DNA of 64,000 nt from Enoplosus armatus (lineage: Eukaryota > Chordata > Actinopteri > Centrarchiformes > Enoplosidae): positions 18,750,658-18,814,657 of the forward strand of contig NC_092192.1 of assembly GCF_043641665.1 (NCBI RefSeq), written 5' to 3'. The notes beneath the pieces were generated by a model. The model had not been told where the DNA came from and made no database searches. It worked only from the letters and a program-made list of their open reading frames with translations. The number at the start of each line of letters is the position of its first letter. Within the stretch, counting starts at the first letter, position 1. Positions 62,167-64,000 of the stretch are shown here, one piece after another. A program made the translations under genes and the position numbers.

Positions 62167-63144
62167 AGCTCTCATGGTTTTCTTCTGTTCGCTGTAGCTC
62201 TGTCAATCAGATAGAATAGCTTAATAGTGAAAGCTGGAGATGTGTTGACAATCAAAGCCAGTAAAGAATATTCTTCTTCTAATAACACACATAGGAGTAG
62301 AGGGAGAAGGAATGAGAGAATCAAAGACGTAATTGTTGGATGAATGACTCTAAGTGTATTTTCACACTGATAAAACCTAGAATTGATGGAGAAAAACATA
62401 CAGTGATTATGACAAACACAGAGGACAGACAAATGACTTATTTGTGCAGTTAAGATGAAAACAAAACCCATAGGGCTCATCACACAATTTCACTTAAAAA
62501 AAAAAAGAAACTACCAGACAATAACAAACAATAAAAAAAAAAAATGCCCCAGATGATTTCAGGCATTCCCATTTAACAAGCAGACATCATCACTAGTGCA
62601 CTCCGGGCTTTTTAATAATGCATAGTCACTGCTCGTCCCCGCTGCCATCTCCCCCAACCCCCAAAACAAAAGGACATGTCTGAAAAACATATAGCTCAGG
62701 AATATCGTCATCCATCTCCAAGGTGCGTGTTCACACTCGCACACAGCTGAGTGCAAGTGACCATACAAATACAAACATTCATGATCCAGTGTTAGAAAGG
62801 AAGTTAAACTTTTGCCAAGTGCCAAATTATTTTGAAAGAAAAATGTGATTTGATACAATTTTTTCCCAAATTTACAACAGTCACATTTCTAACTGTGAAT
62901 AGTTTTGTCTTTCTGGTGATGACTTCATTTCATCCTCTCTGTCTTTGCCAAGAACAATTTTATTTAGCCTAAATTATTGGTATTTGTGTGCATTCTGTTC
63001 CGCTCCAGCGCTTCATTAGGCTTTTTTGAAACCACTCATATGGAAACACGGCGGTCTACTTCCTGTGTGTGCAGCCCCACTCTCTCACTCTCGCGTACAC
63101 ACACTCACAAACTTGTAGTGCTGGAAAACATTTTGAAGTGTGTT

Positions 63145-63331
63145 GGGGGGGGGGGGGGGGTTGGGCAGGAGCAGGTTGTTACCGGCTTTTAACATTTGCA
63201 GTTTACTTTCTCATGTACGAGTCAGTTAGTTAAACGGGGGGGGGGGGGGGGATGCTGCCCCCGAGAGATGGAGTGGGGTGGTGACTGGAAAATTAGTGCT
63301 ATCAACAGACCACCCCCCCCCCCCCCCCCCC
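63145..63331. repeat. Cluster of G16, G16 and C19 homopolymers
   Basis: G runs at 63145-63160 and 63236-63251 and a C run at 63313-63331, followed by GGGGTGGGGC-type sequence to about 63475. Run lengths are probably approximate because such tracts are hard to sequence. Confidence 0.9.
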
Positions 63332-63513
63332 ATCATGCCTCCGGCCTGGGGTTGGGGTCGAAATGTTGGGGAAGAGTAAAAGGGGTAGATGTGGGTGGGG
63401 TTGGTGGAATGGGGTGGGGCAGGGGTATCTGGGTAGAACAGAGAGGATGGAGGGGTGGGAGAATGGTGGGTGGCAGTTTGATTGGCTGGTGGGCTGCTAC
63501 ACTGCCTAATTAT

Positions 63514-63558
63514 ACACACACACACACACACACACTCACACACTCACACACTCACACT
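63514..63558. repeat. (CA)n microsatellite with CACT variants
   Basis: About 11 CA units followed by three ACACACTC units. Confidence 0.9.
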
Positions 63559-64000
63559 GGCCTGGCGAGGACAACCATCTCCCTCCAGACTATATGACAG
63601 GAAATTTCAAGTTAAGAGCCTGCAACAGTTTTGCTCAAATAAATGTCTATTTTTTTCTCTTATTGACTGATATAACACAGGAAGAGATCGGCCTACTGTG
63701 GCTAAAAGACATTGCATCCATATCTGATTAATATTCTGCACATATTGTGTGTAGATTGTTTCATTCTGTGTAGGCCTAAACTGACACCATGATCTTTTTA
63801 TCCACTTCTAATTTCGATTCCCTCAGGAATGCATAGAATAAGGCTTATTTACACCTTCAAAAGAAGGCTTTTTAAGGCGGCTTATTGAACAGTTTTTCAG
63901 TAGAAACAGTGAACTGAATAATCAGATTTCCTGTGGGGGTAAAATGGTGCAGAAGACCTCTAACTCAAATTTGACTTTGTGAAGCCTAAATATGCCTTTG

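Larger units (their letters stand above)
50139..64000. other. Probable large first intron of the Bcr/Abr-type gene
   Basis: After the GTAACA donor at 50139 I find no exon resembling Bcr/Abr on the plus strand and no other gene on either strand. The stretch carries dispersed repeats, many GT/CA microsatellites and G/C homopolymers toward the right end. A long first intron is typical for BCR and ABR. Confidence 0.6.

Overview
This is a vertebrate genomic window, almost certainly from a ray-finned (teleost) fish. The genes are split into many short exons with GT-AG introns, long CA/GT microsatellites are frequent, and several repeats are of types common in teleost genomes: a tRNA-like SINE, L2/CR1-type LINE tails, a Penelope-like element and a repeat ending in GGAT units. 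All protein calls come from reading exons and splice sites directly and comparing them with remembered vertebrate families. No search was run.

Layout. 1-10025 holds no recognisable exon and is probably intron of the next gene. 10026-10295 (-) is the first coding exon of an LHFPL-family tetraspan protein with a run of ten histidines. 13918-27548 (-) is akap10, complete, with 15 coding exons and 616 codons. 28887-32163 (-) is the homolog of human C11orf54, a putative zinc-dependent ester hydrolase, complete, with 8 exons and 319 codons. 33274-36966 (+) is a taf1d homolog (RNA polymerase I SL1/TIF-IB subunit), 5 exons and 1031 codons, far longer than the human protein because of a giant lysine-block final exon. 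38439-44858 (+) is aspa (aspartoacylase), complete, with 6 exons and 313 codons. 49352-50138 (+) is the first coding exon of a Bcr/Abr-family RhoGEF/RhoGAP gene, most likely abr. 50139-64000 is best read as its first intron, rich in microsatellites.

The genes do not form a pathway. They are a cytoskeletal regulator (abr), an N-acetylaspartate hydrolase (aspa), a Pol I factor (taf1d), a nuclear/peroxisomal esterase-like protein (c11orf54) and a PKA anchor (akap10). Two contexts are informative: c11orf54 and taf1d sit head to head across 1.1 kb, as their human homologs do on 11q21; and lhfpl-like, akap10 and abr resemble a human 17p/22q paralogous block.

I found no obviously new multi-gene system. 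The observations most worth checking are the expanded TAF1D protein, a (GT)27 tract against the aspa exon 2 acceptor, a GC-AG intron and a 6-nt terminal coding segment in akap10, a BCR-type oligomerisation exon lacking the Grb2 site, a foldback-templated insertion inside a LINE, and a Penelope-like GIY-YIG remnant.
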